DNA from: a virus
DNA length: 64,000 nucleotides
IMG/VR virus record: IMGVR_UViG_3300032893_000004
Location: 62,001 to 126,000 of that record
Direction: 5' to 3' (one strand)
In this document: piece after piece, positions 1 through 8,689 of the stretch
Layout of the letters: each line of letters begins with the position of its first letter
Numbering within the stretch: the first letter of the stretch is position 1
Program-made: the position numbers and the translations under genes
The notes under the pieces: generated by a model
The model's database searches: none
What the model saw: only the letters and a program-made list of their open reading frames with translations
Told to the model about the DNA's origin: nothing

Positions 1-515
1 GCTGTCCAAGTAGTTGGTAGGCTTTTGATCAGTGGGAGAAGGTCGATAGGGGTCATGTCGTTCAAATTCTCCTTTGTTTGCAACTCGTTGACATTTTCGA
101 GGATGGCCGCAACGAAGGCGCTACACCAATACGTTTGCCCTATCTCCTTGAAAGGATTGTGTATTTTGATATGGACGAATTTGGCCAATTGTACGATAGC
201 CAGTCCACATATACCGAGCACTCCGTACGGAATTCCTAACGTTCGGAGAGCAAACGCCTTGGCATTTTTCGCTATAGAATCATCCACGTTGAATGTAAAA
301 GAGAATACAATTTGTTCCTGAGTCAACCAAGTTGCTTCGGTCATGGCGTTTACTTGGGTATGCGAGGCTTGATAATACATCATCTCGCCGGACTCGTCGT
401 CGAGCATTTTGATCGCCACATGCGAGAAAGGCGTGCCTTCGGCCCACATGATGAGCCATGAAAAGATCGGGAAGAACGTGATTGCCTTTGAAAATGTGAT
501 CGTTATATTTTTCAT
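1..515 (-). CDS. Permuted NlpC/P60 (YiiX-like) hydrolase, C-terminus cut by window edge
   Basis: The reading frame opens at an ATG at 515 and stays open to base 1, so at least 171 residues are seen and the end is missing. Near residues 20-35 is the segment EGTPFSHVAIKM and near 130-137 is YWCSAFVAAILE followed by MTPIDLLP. A His in an (S/T)HVAI context before a Cys in a WCS context is the order of the circularly permuted NlpC/P60 papain-like fold (YiiX/YaeF type), whose members cleave amide bonds in peptidoglycan or lipids. The ATG overlaps the upstream stop (ATGA). It ends the fibre gene cluster, so a virion or lysis-associated hydrolase is a reasonable inference. The family call is by motif only. 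Confidence 0.6.
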   Translation of the reverse strand, partial: MKNITITFSKAITFFPIFSWLIMWAEGTPFSHVAIKMLDDESGEMMYYQASHTQVNAMTEATWLTQEQIVFSFTFNVDDSIAKNAKAFALRTLGIPYGVLGICGLAIVQLAKFVHIKIHNPFKEIGQTYWCSAFVAAILENVNELQTKENLNDMTPIDLLPLIKSLPTTWT

Positions 516-850
516 GGCAAACCGGCTATCGCAGCTTGAAGTTGATTCTTCATCCAGTTAACGCGGGCTGTAGTCAAAAACGGCGCCATCTCTTCCGTGA
601 CTACAACTTGGTTGAGAGCATTGAGAGCTTCCCATAGGGAGCCGCTCGTACCGAAGTACATTACTTGCTGAAGTGTTTGAGCGATCAAACCTGTCTTGCC
701 GCTATTCGTAATGCCCATGATCACGTTCTCAGCAGCGAATGCCACTACTAGAGTATTAAAGGACATCTGCGCAGCTATCACGAGCTGTGCAACCGCTTGC
801 ATTTCAGCCTGCGGTATGTTCGGATTGAACGTTGGATAATGTGTTGCCAT
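512..850 (-). CDS. Hypothetical protein, 112 aa, fibre cluster
   Basis: An uncharacterised 112-residue protein, rich in Ala, Gln, Val and Asn, with predicted helical segments (residues 14-40 and 75-108) and no Cys. I recognise no domain. The ATG lies 3 nt past the TAA of the preceding small zinc protein, and its TGA overlaps the next ATG, so it is translationally coupled on both sides. It lies downstream of the adhesin genes and upstream of the NlpC/P60-like gene, which suggests a small fibre-associated or assembly protein, but this is context only. Confidence 0.75.
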   Translation of the reverse strand: MATHYPTFNPNIPQAEMQAVAQLVIAAQMSFNTLVVAFAAENVIMGITNSGKTGLIAQTLQQVMYFGTSGSLWEALNALNQVVVTEEMAPFLTTARVNWMKNQLQAAIAGLP

Positions 851-1024
851 TTATTCCGCCGTCACCATGGCTTGAATACTCTGCTGACCGTCTTGAACAT
901 CGTTGGTAACTGTTTCGCAAGAGCAATTCGCTTGGTATTCTTCGATATCTTCTTGGGTGATCTGCGACTTTACCGCAACCGCCAAAACCTGTCCGCAAAT
1001 TTGGCATGCTACTGTTAACTTCAT
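851..1024 (-). CDS. Small putative zinc-binding protein, 57 aa
   Basis: A short gene with a very strong ribosome site (AAGGAGGAGAT directly before the ATG at 1024). The 57-residue product begins MKLTVACQICGQ and later has NCSCET, giving CxxC at residues 7-10 and CxC at 34-36, a likely single zinc site. The C-terminal half is acidic and Gln-rich. The stop TAA is followed immediately by the ATG of the next gene. The strong SD, the fit between two neighbours and the Cys pairs support a real gene despite its size. Function is unknown. Confidence 0.8.
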   Translation of the reverse strand: MKLTVACQICGQVLAVAVKSQITQEDIEEYQANCSCETVTNDVQDGQQSIQAMVTAE

Positions 1025-1033
1025 ATCTCCTCC

Positions 1034-2239
1034 TTACAAGGACGCAGTTAAAGTTCCGTTGAACCCACCGTTACCGCCGATGGTTGGCGTCTCGGTCGCT
1101 GGAGCCGTACCGATTAGTTCTGGACTGTATATGGTACTATTCACTCCGCCTACTAGATTTGTCGATGCGCCAGTAGGCACATTGAAGAAATTGATTCTTC
1201 CGCCAGTCCCAGAGTTACCGCCGTTGCCGCCTGCGCCGCCGCCGAAACCATTACCGCCTGCTCCACCGTTACCGCCGTTGACTTGCACCAATCCACTGAC
1301 GGTCGGACCGAAGAGATAGTTGTACGCAATGTAAACCCATCCGCCCGATCCGCCTCCGCCGCCGCCGCCGCCTTGGGTCACTCCGCTTGTAGCGTTTGAA
1401 CCTGTGCCGCCTACTCCACCATTCGCTTGAATCACTCCGCTCGGAGTAGAAGAGCTTTTTAGAATAGAGTTAATGTAGAGTGCAACTAAGCCGCCGCCGG
1501 AGCCGCCTGCGCCAGCTCCCCCTCCTGCATTAACTCCGTCTCCACCGCCACCGCCACCTCCTGCTCCGCCGGCGCCTCCAGACAATAAGACAGCACCGAA
1601 TATGAACGATGCTTCAAATCTACTGAAGGGATTGTTTATGGTGGGGCTACGACCAGCGCCACCGGAACCTCCGGAAGATCCGCCGCCTCCGCCGGAACCA
1701 CCGTTAGCCGTTCCAGTATTGGGAGCTGCCGTTCCGTTACCGCCGCCTGCCGTATTCCCGGTACCCCCTGCACCGCCGACGGCTATCGGACCAACAGTTC
1801 CGCCCGATTGAGTTGACGCAGCTGAACCGCCGGTAGAACCAGATCCGTTACCACCGGCTAGACCGTTCCACTGGATGGCACCAGCTTGAGCAGCGGTTAT
1901 ATCGAGATATCCTTTTACGAATACTTTATATCCATTCGTATTCAGAATTCCCGTTCCGTTGAGAATTAAATTGTTGTAGTACATGTCGCGCGACAGACTC
2001 GTAGTGCCAGAACTGATGGTGACGTTTCCATCTGAACCGTCACCGAAACTCCTAAACGGCAAAGTTTGAGTCGGGCCAGTCGTACCTTGGTAAGCAAGAG
2101 AGTTCCACGGAGTAGAACCAGTTCCGATTTTGAACTGGCCAGTATCCGTCTCGACACCTTTTTCTGCAAGTGCGAGTGTAGGATTTGCTGTTGCCCATTG
2201 TGAAGCGGTGCCCGCCCGCCATTCTATCTTGTATGCCAT
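1034..2239 (-). CDS. Glycine-rich adhesin/tail-fibre protein with Mtd-like N-terminus (paralogue 2)
   Basis: 401 residues. Residues 1-50 (IEWRAGTASQWATANP... then TDTGQFKIGTGSTPWNSL) match the short N-terminal domain of phage major tropism determinants and related fibres, which attaches the receptor-binding protein to the virion. Residues 60-125 form a beta-rich module that starts at SFGDGSDGNVTISSGT. From about 125 to 345 the chain is dominated by GG, GGG and GGxGG runs, as in polyglycine-II adhesins such as the gp38 of T-even phages. It has the same length and order as its neighbour at 2239-3444 and clearly arose by tandem duplication. Its ATG shares one base with the upstream TAA. The probable role is receptor recognition at the tail tip. 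Confidence 0.8.
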   Translation of the reverse strand: MAYKIEWRAGTASQWATANPTLALAEKGVETDTGQFKIGTGSTPWNSLAYQGTTGPTQTLPFRSFGDGSDGNVTISSGTTSLSRDMYYNNLILNGTGILNTNGYKVFVKGYLDITAAQAGAIQWNGLAGGNGSGSTGGSAASTQSGGTVGPIAVGGAGGTGNTAGGGNGTAAPNTGTANGGSGGGGGSSGGSGGAGRSPTINNPFSRFEASFIFGAVLLSGGAGGAGGGGGGGDGVNAGGGAGAGGSGGGLVALYINSILKSSSTPSGVIQANGGVGGTGSNATSGVTQGGGGGGGGSGGWVYIAYNYLFGPTVSGLVQVNGGNGGAGGNGFGGGAGGNGGNSGTGGRINFFNVPTGASTNLVGGVNSTIYSPELIGTAPATETPTIGGNGGFNGTLTASL

Positions 2240-3444
2240 TACAGACTCTCTTGTACGTTGTTACCTGCTCCGCCTGCTCCGCCTGCGTTTCCGGTAGGTC
2301 CAGATCCTGCAGTTCCGGAAGTACCGAAGACGAACGCGCTTGTGGATGTAGTTACTTGCATAGTGAATATTCGACCGCCAGATCCGCCAGTACCGCCGGT
2401 ACCACCGGTACCTGTACCGTTACCGTTTCCACCGTTACCGCCGTTCCCGCCCGAAGCTTGAAGAATATTTGTGCCAGTGGAGCCCGTGAGCGTGTTGTAA
2501 AGGAGGAAAATCCATCCTCCGCCAGCTCCGCCTCCGCCTCCGCCTCCGCCAAGATTAGTACCGGTTGTCGGGGAACCGCCGTTGCCGCCGTTGCCGCCGT
2601 TTGCTTGAATACAATTCGCTGCAGTGCTTGCACCTCTGTTGATTATGTTAGCATAGATAGCTATCACGCCCGATCCGGACCCGCCTCCGCCGCCTCCGCC
2701 GCCAGCGTTTGTACCGTTACCAGACCCGCCTCCGCCGCCTGGACCGCCCACGCCGCCTTGTATCAGGGTAGTTCCTAACAAAAGGTCAGTTTCCCATCTG
2801 CGTATAGGGAGAGCTGCGGTTATTGCTCCGCTGTTACCACCGGCTCCAGCCGTTCCGCCCGATCCAGTACCGCCTGTTCCACCACCACCAGCTGTTCCGC
2901 CGTTGGCGGCTGACAATGCCGAACTATTACCGGCTGCTGCCGGAGAGGTAGCAGCTCCAGCTCTTCCAGCGACACCTGTACCGCCGTTACCGACTGTGTT
3001 TGAACTAAGCGCAGCACCTGCGGCACCAGCTGCTGTGGTAGCTGATGAACCGCCTGTATTACCGTTCCACTGGATGGCACCAGCTTGAGCATTCGCTATG
3101 TTGAGAGTGCCTGACACGAAAACTCGCCATCCGTTCGTGTTGAGAATTCCCGTTCCGCTGAGAGTCAAATTCGCATAATACATATCGCGGCTGAGCGTCG
3201 TTGTACCTGAACTGATTGTTACGGTACCGTCTGATCCGTCACCGAAACTTTCTAGAACTTGCGTGGCCGCCGGACCCACCGGACCGCCATAGGGCAATGA
3301 AGACCATGTACTTGTACCGTTACCGATCTTCATTTTTAAAGTGTCACTCTCGTACCCTTCTTCTCCAAGTGCGAGTATCGGGTTGGCAGCAGTCCACTGC
3401 GCCGCAGTTCCCGTTCTAAGCTGAATTATAGTATTTGCTGGCAT
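2239..3444 (-). CDS. Glycine-rich adhesin/tail-fibre protein with Mtd-like N-terminus (paralogue 1)
   Basis: 401 residues, start ATG at 3444 with SD AAAGGA. It has the same architecture as the next gene: an Mtd-like N-terminal module (IQLRTGTAAQWTAANP at residues 6-21, MKIGNGTSTWSSL further on), the shared SFGDGSDGTVTISSGTTTLS module near 65-85, then about 220 residues of Gly-rich sequence with runs such as GGVGGPGGGGGSG. Conserved islands with the paralogue are in the first 125 residues and in short non-Gly spacers. The Gly-rich cores have diverged in sequence but not in composition. Two such adhesins side by side suggest alternative or hetero-oligomeric receptor binding. Confidence 0.8.
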   Translation of the reverse strand: MPANTIIQLRTGTAAQWTAANPILALGEEGYESDTLKMKIGNGTSTWSSLPYGGPVGPAATQVLESFGDGSDGTVTISSGTTTLSRDMYYANLTLSGTGILNTNGWRVFVSGTLNIANAQAGAIQWNGNTGGSSATTAAGAAGAALSSNTVGNGGTGVAGRAGAATSPAAAGNSSALSAANGGTAGGGGTGGTGSGGTAGAGGNSGAITAALPIRRWETDLLLGTTLIQGGVGGPGGGGGSGNGTNAGGGGGGGGSGSGVIAIYANIINRGASTAANCIQANGGNGGNGGSPTTGTNLGGGGGGGGAGGGWIFLLYNTLTGSTGTNILQASGGNGGNGGNGNGTGTGGTGGTGGSGGRIFTMQVTTSTSAFVFGTSGTAGSGPTGNAGGAGGAGNNVQESL

Positions 3445-3453
3445 AAAAATCCT

Positions 3454-6400
3454 TTATGGCGTTCCGCCGTTAATAAATTGAGTGGGAGTGTAGACAGAAG
3501 ACGGATTGCCGCCGTCCACGTTGGTGTTTGGATTGCTCCATCCGAGAGTTCCAGCTCCGTCCGTGTCGCACAAGAATGTGCCGGCTGCGCCTTGAGAAGA
3601 GGGCCACGTCAACGTGTACGTGCTGACGGTTGATGGAACAGTCATATTCAAATATCCGGATGTTGAGCCAGCCAACTTCGCGTATCCGGCTATGAGACCG
3701 CTGCCTATCTGTAGATAGTCAGTTCCGTTGTCCGTTGTTGTATCGATCAACACATGGCCGGTCGAATTGATTCTCATCGCTTCGACTGAGGTTACGCTGC
3801 CGGTGGGCGTAGTCTTGAAGGCGATGTACGTCGCGTTGCTGGTATTCGTGAATGTCTCATCGGCAACTATTTGCATAACTCCGGTCGAGGCGGATGCCGG
3901 TGCTGTTGCACCGTAACCGCGACCGCTGATAAAATTCAGAATGTCGCCCGACTGAGCTGCTGCTGGCGAGACGATCGTACCTCGTGCGAAATCTCCGCGT
4001 AATCCAGTCGATGAGCCGACTCCGTAAGAAATCTGCCATATCGGTTTAGCCGCGCCGGTCGTATTCAACGTAGTTATTACAGAAGCTGCTTGCGGAATTT
4101 GTCCGACACCGAGAGCAAAATTCGTATCATCCCAGAAGAACTTTGAGTTGTCCTGAGTTAGAGATGTACCGTTTGAGAAAACTACGGAACCCGCTGTGTA
4201 AGGCGTCGTGTTGTTCGTACCTCCATTCGCAAACGGGAGAGGAGTACCAGAGTACGTGATAGCTAGAGTACCTGAAGACGTAATCGGAGATCCGGATACA
4301 CTCAAGAAAGAAGGTACTGTAGCTGCAACTGATGTAACTGTTCCAACTGCTTCTACTGCAGGCAACGAGAATCCAATTCGAGGCCGATTATCGACGATTT
4401 GTCCGCCGCCTGCAACGATGCTTGTAGAGCCTTGTTTTACAATAATCGATGCGATCAAAACCACGCCGTCTTCGAAATAAGAAGGCGGAGTAGGAATGTT
4501 TCCAGTCTGAGCCAGCACGAGTGACGGATACGTAGTCTGAGCGTAAACCAACATGTACTGTTGATTCGCACCTTGACCGACCAAATACATCGAGTGTCTG
4601 GCGTAATAGCCGGACGGAATTGGTTGAAGCGTTCCTGATCCGTTGTCGTAGCTGTTCGTATCTACCGTGTTCGTAGAGCTGATATTCCATCCGCCAGATC
4701 CGTCCTGGTAGAAAGATTGGAAGGTGATATTTATTCCAGAAGATGGCAGAAAATTATTGTTGCCGAAGAAGTAAGATCCGGAAGTGACATCAAGGTGAAG
4801 AGGCAGTGAATCTTCCGTCACTATGCTACCGTATGAGTAAACGGCTCCCAAAGCTTCACGAATGAAGTTGTCGTTCGTATTTCCGTAATGATGCGATATC
4901 AGAGGAGCAAGATCGATGAACAAGACGCCTGTCGCGTTTGTAACTACACGTCCCAACAAAATGTTACCAGCCGTGTCTGGAAAAGTGGACGACACTGATA
5001 AGACTGCCGAACTGTTGAAAAAGAGGTAGTTGTTCGAATTTGCGGCCAATGTTATGTTGGTGCTCGGCCAATTGAGTCTGTGAATAGAGCCTGGAATGAG
5101 AGCGCTTCCTGTCGTATCCAGATAGCCGAAGCCTGCGGACACGTTTACAGTTAGTCCGCTCACTACGGTAATAGTGCCGGTTTGCAAAACTCCCATTGGG
5201 CTAGCGTCCAATGCGATAGTTGTTGCGTCCGTGAACGTACCATCAAGCTGTTCGATATTTATCATGTTGCTGGTATTGATCGCACCAGTGGCAGTATCTA
5301 AAATTACGAGGGCCAGGGAAGATGCTCCAGCCACAATAGTAGAATTGCTGCGATTGGCCGCAACGTTGATCACGCCCGCTACGCCTGCGTTTGCTATGTT
5401 CAGATCGTGCGTGTTGTTCTCGAAAGTAGCAATGCTTATTGCAACCGTCGGACCTGCCCCAACGTTTTCGATAAACAGGCCGGTTCCAAAACCCTTCAGG
5501 TCGAGTCCGCTTATGCGCAAGATCGCGCCGTTTCTGGCTCGAATGCAGTTTCCGGAAGTTACGCTTCCACTGCGACACTGAACTCCGTTGATGACTATTT
5601 CGCAATTGGCAGCATCCGCAAGAAACACGTCAGCAGGATACGGCGACTGCATTGCAGTAGTGGTAGTATCCCTGATCTCAATTTTGCCAGGATTTGATCC
5701 GGTCGTAGTAGCGTAGAAACCGGTATTGAACGAATACACGCTACCGAATCGGCAAGCATTGATGGATACAGTGGACATGCCGGTATTGTTACCGGAAGAA
5801 ATCACTAGAGTATCGCTTGCTCCGAATCGAACATCCTCTACCCAGAAGGCCGTCTGCGTAGTGCCCGTCAGAGAGTTGTGGTATACGAGTGCTTGACCCG
5901 TCCCAGTGACGCCGGTAAGAACGCAACTTTGAATGGACGAGAAGTCGCTTCCGACAACCAAATGCGCGGAAGGATTGCTCGGCTGGATGACAACGGACTC
6001 AAGCCCCGCGCCGAGCACATAAACGTACGGCTTCATTGCTATCTGAGCTTCTGTGTATACGCCTGGATACACGTAAACTAAGAACGGATTGGATGATGAA
6101 GCAGTTGTGACCGACGCGAGAGCTGAAACTATAGAACTGAACTGTCCAGTACCGGGATTCTTCTGCACCACCACAACATTTGCAGGAGGAATCGCGTAGC
6201 TTATCTGAGCTTGCAATTTTTCGAGAGCCGTCAAGATAGAGTCTGTCGCCACAATAGGAGTGTTGGTGCCAGACGTATATCCTGTAAGAAGCTTTCCTGT
6301 CACAGTAGTCGACGCGATAGAAGCTGTTACTGATCCAGGGCCGGTAGCGGTCACATCGCCTGTAAGAGCCGTGATCGCGTTCGCAAATGTATTATTGAAA

Positions 6401-7383
6401 TTATTCCAGTCTATCGAAGAAAGATATCCTGACTGACTCGCACCTGCTTGCAATACTTGAATGGTCGGAGCACCGATCGTAGCATCAATCCAGCCCGTTA
6501 GAACAAGAACAGAAGATGTTGATTCAGTCAGAGTTCCAAGCGCAGTATCTACCGGTGTCGCTGGCGACCCAGTTGTGTTCGCCTTAACAGTATTGGCTGG
6601 CATTTGCGCGAGGTTGATATTCGCAACCGTACCGTTGGCAATATTTGAGCCGGTGATCGTCGACGCCGCGATCTGTGTTCCGAGAATTCCAGCCGAAGCG
6701 CTGAGATTGGAAGTCGTAAGGTTACCGATAGTTACGTTGGCAGCGGCAGTGATCAAACCTTTATCATTGACAGTAAATTGCGCGACGGTAGTCTGATTAC
6801 CAAAAGAACCAACATCTGCATTCACAGTGGCCAGTGTGAAGAATACCGATCCGGGACCAGTAGCCGTACCGTCTCCGGTCAAAGCAGTAATGGCGACACT
6901 ATCTTCCGCGCTGATCTGGGCTTGCAACTTTTCGAGAGCAATAAGTATTGAATCTGTGGCTGCGATCGGAGTATTGGTACCAGTTGTTAATCCCGTAAGA
7001 AGTTTGCCGGTAACAGCGGTCGATAGAAGAGTCACCGCGCCGGTATTCGTCATTGTGGCGTCGCCGCCAATATTGATGGCTACGTACTTGCCAGAAATGG
7101 CGTTCCACACGAGGAACTGAGTATCAGTAGGTGCGACGTTCGATACCGCAGATCCTTGGATGGCTACGACAGTCGCAGCTGCGTTGCCAGGACCTATGGC
7201 TGACACATCACCCGACAATTGCGAGATGAAATTCGTAGAACCAAACGTGAATACGTTGCCCAGAGAATCTTCTAAATTGAGCGTATTCGACGGGCCGACA
7301 TAAAGCAAATACTGACCAGCATCCGGAACACCAGGTGTCACAGACCATGGGGCTAACTGAAACGCTGAACCCGAAGGCGGCAT
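3454..7383 (-). CDS. Long tail fibre protein with beta-helix region, 1309 aa
   Basis: Start ATG at 7383 with SD AAGGAG. The N-terminal third holds repeated fibre modules: the segment GTNTPIAATDSILIALEKLQAQIS occurs twice (about residues 135-158 and 368-391), each time preceded by a GDxTATGPGSV stretch. Residues about 395-680 (for example VYPGVYTEAQIAMKPYVYVLGAG, then many short beta turns) look like a right-handed pectin-lyase-type beta helix, common in depolymerase or receptor-binding fibres. The last 300 residues resemble shaft and tip repeats. No chaperone/peptidase triad was seen at the end, which is INGGTP. It is the largest protein of the fibre cluster and the probable main host-range determinant. 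Confidence 0.85.
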   Translation of the reverse strand: MPPSGSAFQLAPWSVTPGVPDAGQYLLYVGPSNTLNLEDSLGNVFTFGSTNFISQLSGDVSAIGPGNAAATVVAIQGSAVSNVAPTDTQFLVWNAISGKYVAINIGGDATMTNTGAVTLLSTAVTGKLLTGLTTGTNTPIAATDSILIALEKLQAQISAEDSVAITALTGDGTATGPGSVFFTLATVNADVGSFGNQTTVAQFTVNDKGLITAAANVTIGNLTTSNLSASAGILGTQIAASTITGSNIANGTVANINLAQMPANTVKANTTGSPATPVDTALGTLTESTSSVLVLTGWIDATIGAPTIQVLQAGASQSGYLSSIDWNNFNNTFANAITALTGDVTATGPGSVTASIASTTVTGKLLTGYTSGTNTPIVATDSILTALEKLQAQISYAIPPANVVVVQKNPGTGQFSSIVSALASVTTASSSNPFLVYVYPGVYTEAQIAMKPYVYVLGAGLESVVIQPSNPSAHLVVGSDFSSIQSCVLTGVTGTGQALVYHNSLTGTTQTAFWVEDVRFGASDTLVISSGNNTGMSTVSINACRFGSVYSFNTGFYATTTGSNPGKIEIRDTTTTAMQSPYPADVFLADAANCEIVINGVQCRSGSVTSGNCIRARNGAILRISGLDLKGFGTGLFIENVGAGPTVAISIATFENNTHDLNIANAGVAGVINVAANRSNSTIVAGASSLALVILDTATGAINTSNMINIEQLDGTFTDATTIALDASPMGVLQTGTITVVSGLTVNVSAGFGYLDTTGSALIPGSIHRLNWPSTNITLAANSNNYLFFNSSAVLSVSSTFPDTAGNILLGRVVTNATGVLFIDLAPLISHHYGNTNDNFIREALGAVYSYGSIVTEDSLPLHLDVTSGSYFFGNNNFLPSSGINITFQSFYQDGSGGWNISSTNTVDTNSYDNGSGTLQPIPSGYYARHSMYLVGQGANQQYMLVYAQTTYPSLVLAQTGNIPTPPSYFEDGVVLIASIIVKQGSTSIVAGGGQIVDNRPRIGFSLPAVEAVGTVTSVAATVPSFLSVSGSPITSSGTLAITYSGTPLPFANGGTNNTTPYTAGSVVFSNGTSLTQDNSKFFWDDTNFALGVGQIPQAASVITTLNTTGAAKPIWQISYGVGSSTGLRGDFARGTIVSPAAAQSGDILNFISGRGYGATAPASASTGVMQIVADETFTNTSNATYIAFKTTPTGSVTSVEAMRINSTGHVLIDTTTDNGTDYLQIGSGLIAGYAKLAGSTSGYLNMTVPSTVSTYTLTWPSSQGAAGTFLCDTDGAGTLGWSNPNTNVDGGNPSSVYTPTQFINGGTP

Positions 7384-7392
7384 AGATACTCC

Positions 7393-7722
7393 TTAAACCA
7401 AAACTAATCTGGAACCAGGCAACAATTTAATTAGTGCTCCTGGGTTGAGTGTTAATCCGGGAGCGATACCAACTTCGCCAGCTGCAAGAGATATAGTTCC
7501 GTTGACGACTGACTGAGTCACAAATAACTGTCCATGGATGTCGCCCGCTGGCTGAACTGATGCCAGACTATTCTGGATTGTCGTCCCAGTCGTATCCGCC
7601 CAAGTCGCGATGTTGTTCACGACGGTCGGCGGTATACCGATCACATTCCCGGTAGGATTCAACACTCGCGTAACGAGCTGAAGCGTTCCGGTAAAAGGAT
7701 TGACGACGACCTGATATGACAT
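7393..7722 (-). CDS. Small structural protein, probably fibre-associated
   Basis: 109 residues. It starts MSYQVVVNPFTGTLQLV, which resembles the N-terminal attachment motifs of virion fibre proteins, and continues with short beta-prone segments rich in Val, Thr and Gly and no Cys. The ATG overlaps the TAA of the upstream gene (TAATG), and the long fibre gene follows after 9 nt. The residues 40-60 (NIATWADTTGTTIQNSLASV) resemble the fibre-repeat vocabulary of the neighbouring 1309-aa protein. It may be a connector between fibre and baseplate. No recognised family. Confidence 0.7.
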   Translation of the reverse strand: MSYQVVVNPFTGTLQLVTRVLNPTGNVIGIPPTVVNNIATWADTTGTTIQNSLASVQPAGDIHGQLFVTQSVVNGTISLAAGEVGIAPGLTLNPGALIKLLPGSRLVLV

Positions 7723-8426
7723 TATGGCTCCGTATACTGAACATTTGTCAGGTTCGCTCCCACATCATAAGTCAACACCAGCCGCGCTACTTCCGTTCCT
7801 GTTGGACCGCCAACCAGATACTGAATAAGCGTCGGTACCACAAATCCTGCTATCGTACTGTTCGTGAGCTTGATGTCGTCGAATTCGACTTTCACGAGCG
7901 ATGCGATGTCGACCGTGTTGATCGAACCGTTCGAGTTGACGGTCATCGTATTGCCGCCCTGAACGACAGACACGTTCCCGATCTCTACCGTGCCATCGAA
8001 TGCTACTGGAAGAGGATTCTCAGCGTCGTAATATGCTCCGTACTTGTTTACGAGCACGTTGCGAAGGGCTGTGGACGGTTCGTTGTCATAGACTGCTCGT
8101 AGCACGATATCGTAGCCGATCTTATTGCGAACATCCTCGGAAGCGGTGAGGGTACCGCCGTTGAACTGGGTCGGATTCTGGAGCGACTGATCCTGACCGG
8201 CTCCGACGGGCGTCTCGTACCACGGGACGACCTGAATCTGCGTGTTGGACAGCACACGCTGGATCGTATAATTGGTAGTGGTCTGGCCGATAGCAGACAG
8301 AGCGATTTTTTGCTTAGGATGGAGTCCTGCGGTATCTGAGACGGTGATGATATAATTGGCAACGGAGATGCCTGTGAGAATAACACCAGGCCAACGCTGC
8401 TCGAATATCGTCGGTAAATACGCCAT
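7722..8426 (-). CDS. Virion structural protein, 234 aa, first gene of fibre operon
   Basis: An open frame extends further upstream, but the start is set at the ATG at 8426 because GAGG lies 8-9 nt before it, and MAYLPTIFEQRWPGV is a typical N-terminus for baseplate-proximal proteins. The product has mixed beta segments and no Cys; residues 120-160 contain IGYDIVLRAVYDNEPSTALRNVL. It is the first gene of the leftward fibre operon, next to a 263-bp divergent control region. A baseplate or fibre-attachment role is inferred from position only. Confidence 0.75.
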   Translation of the reverse strand: MAYLPTIFEQRWPGVILTGISVANYIITVSDTAGLHPKQKIALSAIGQTTTNYTIQRVLSNTQIQVVPWYETPVGAGQDQSLQNPTQFNGGTLTASEDVRNKIGYDIVLRAVYDNEPSTALRNVLVNKYGAYYDAENPLPVAFDGTVEIGNVSVVQGGNTMTVNSNGSINTVDIASLVKVEFDDIKLTNSTIAGFVVPTLIQYLVGGPTGTEVARLVLTYDVGANLTNVQYTEP

Positions 8427-8435
8427 CGTAAACCT

Positions 8436-8451
8436 CAGTTCTTCCGAACTG
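8436..8451 (-). promoter_or_regulatory. Hairpin with GGAA tetraloop in leader of the 234-aa gene
   Basis: On the minus strand CAGTTC-GGAA-GAACTG forms a perfect 6-bp stem closed by a GNRA-type tetraloop. The 3' arm runs directly into the GAGG ribosome site of the gene starting at 8426. It could modulate translation or stabilise the 5' end of the fibre mRNA. The structure is seen; the role is inferred. Confidence 0.45.
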
Positions 8452-8492
8452 TTGCGACCCGTGTCGCCATCGAAACCATTCTCGACATTCTC

Positions 8493-8503
8493 AAGGTTAG
8501 GAT
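8493..8503 (-). promoter_or_regulatory. Variant of the AGCCTAATCTT block before fibre operon
   Basis: The minus strand reads ATCCTAACCTT, matching 9 of 11 positions of the recurrent junction block. It lies 66 nt upstream of the first fibre-operon ATG in the divergent region. This is the only candidate of that type for the fibre genes. It is weaker than the other copies and may be chance. Confidence 0.35.
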
Positions 8504-8536
8504 AAAATCCCGTACTGAGACGACTTTTTGAATTAT

Positions 8537-8565
8537 TTGACCGACGAGATGGACTATGGGATACT
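8537..8565 (+). promoter_or_regulatory. Sigma70-like promoter for the 8690-10883 plus-strand operon
   Basis: TTGACC (8537-8542), a 17-nt spacer and GATACT (8560-8565). The block TGGACTATGGGATACT is nearly identical to that in the promoter at 39243-39271, which serves the only other plus-strand gene island. A TSS near 8572 would leave a leader of about 118 nt, containing the perfect 6-bp hairpin GTGGGT-TGG-ACCCAC at 8645-8659. The remainder of the 263-nt gap (8427-8689) holds no gene that I can support. Confidence 0.6.
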
Positions 8566-8689
8566 ATCTTTGGCGGGTATGCCAGAATCAATGGCGGTTC
8601 CGATGATCCCCCTCCTCGGAACCAGTCCAGCGTAACAGCTGATCGTGGGTTGGACCCACTACCCGCCACTTTATTTCACCGGAGGCTTT

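Noticed and set aside
1602-1811. Plus-strand proline-rich frame, and similar frames opposite the fibre genes
   Set aside because: They are antisense readings of the Gly-rich adhesins; Gly codons on one strand read as Pro/Ala on the other. No SD.
1190-2900. Short CG-rich repeated trinucleotides resembling a satellite or CRISPR-like array
   Set aside because: They follow codons of glycine runs within reading frames, without uniform spacers.
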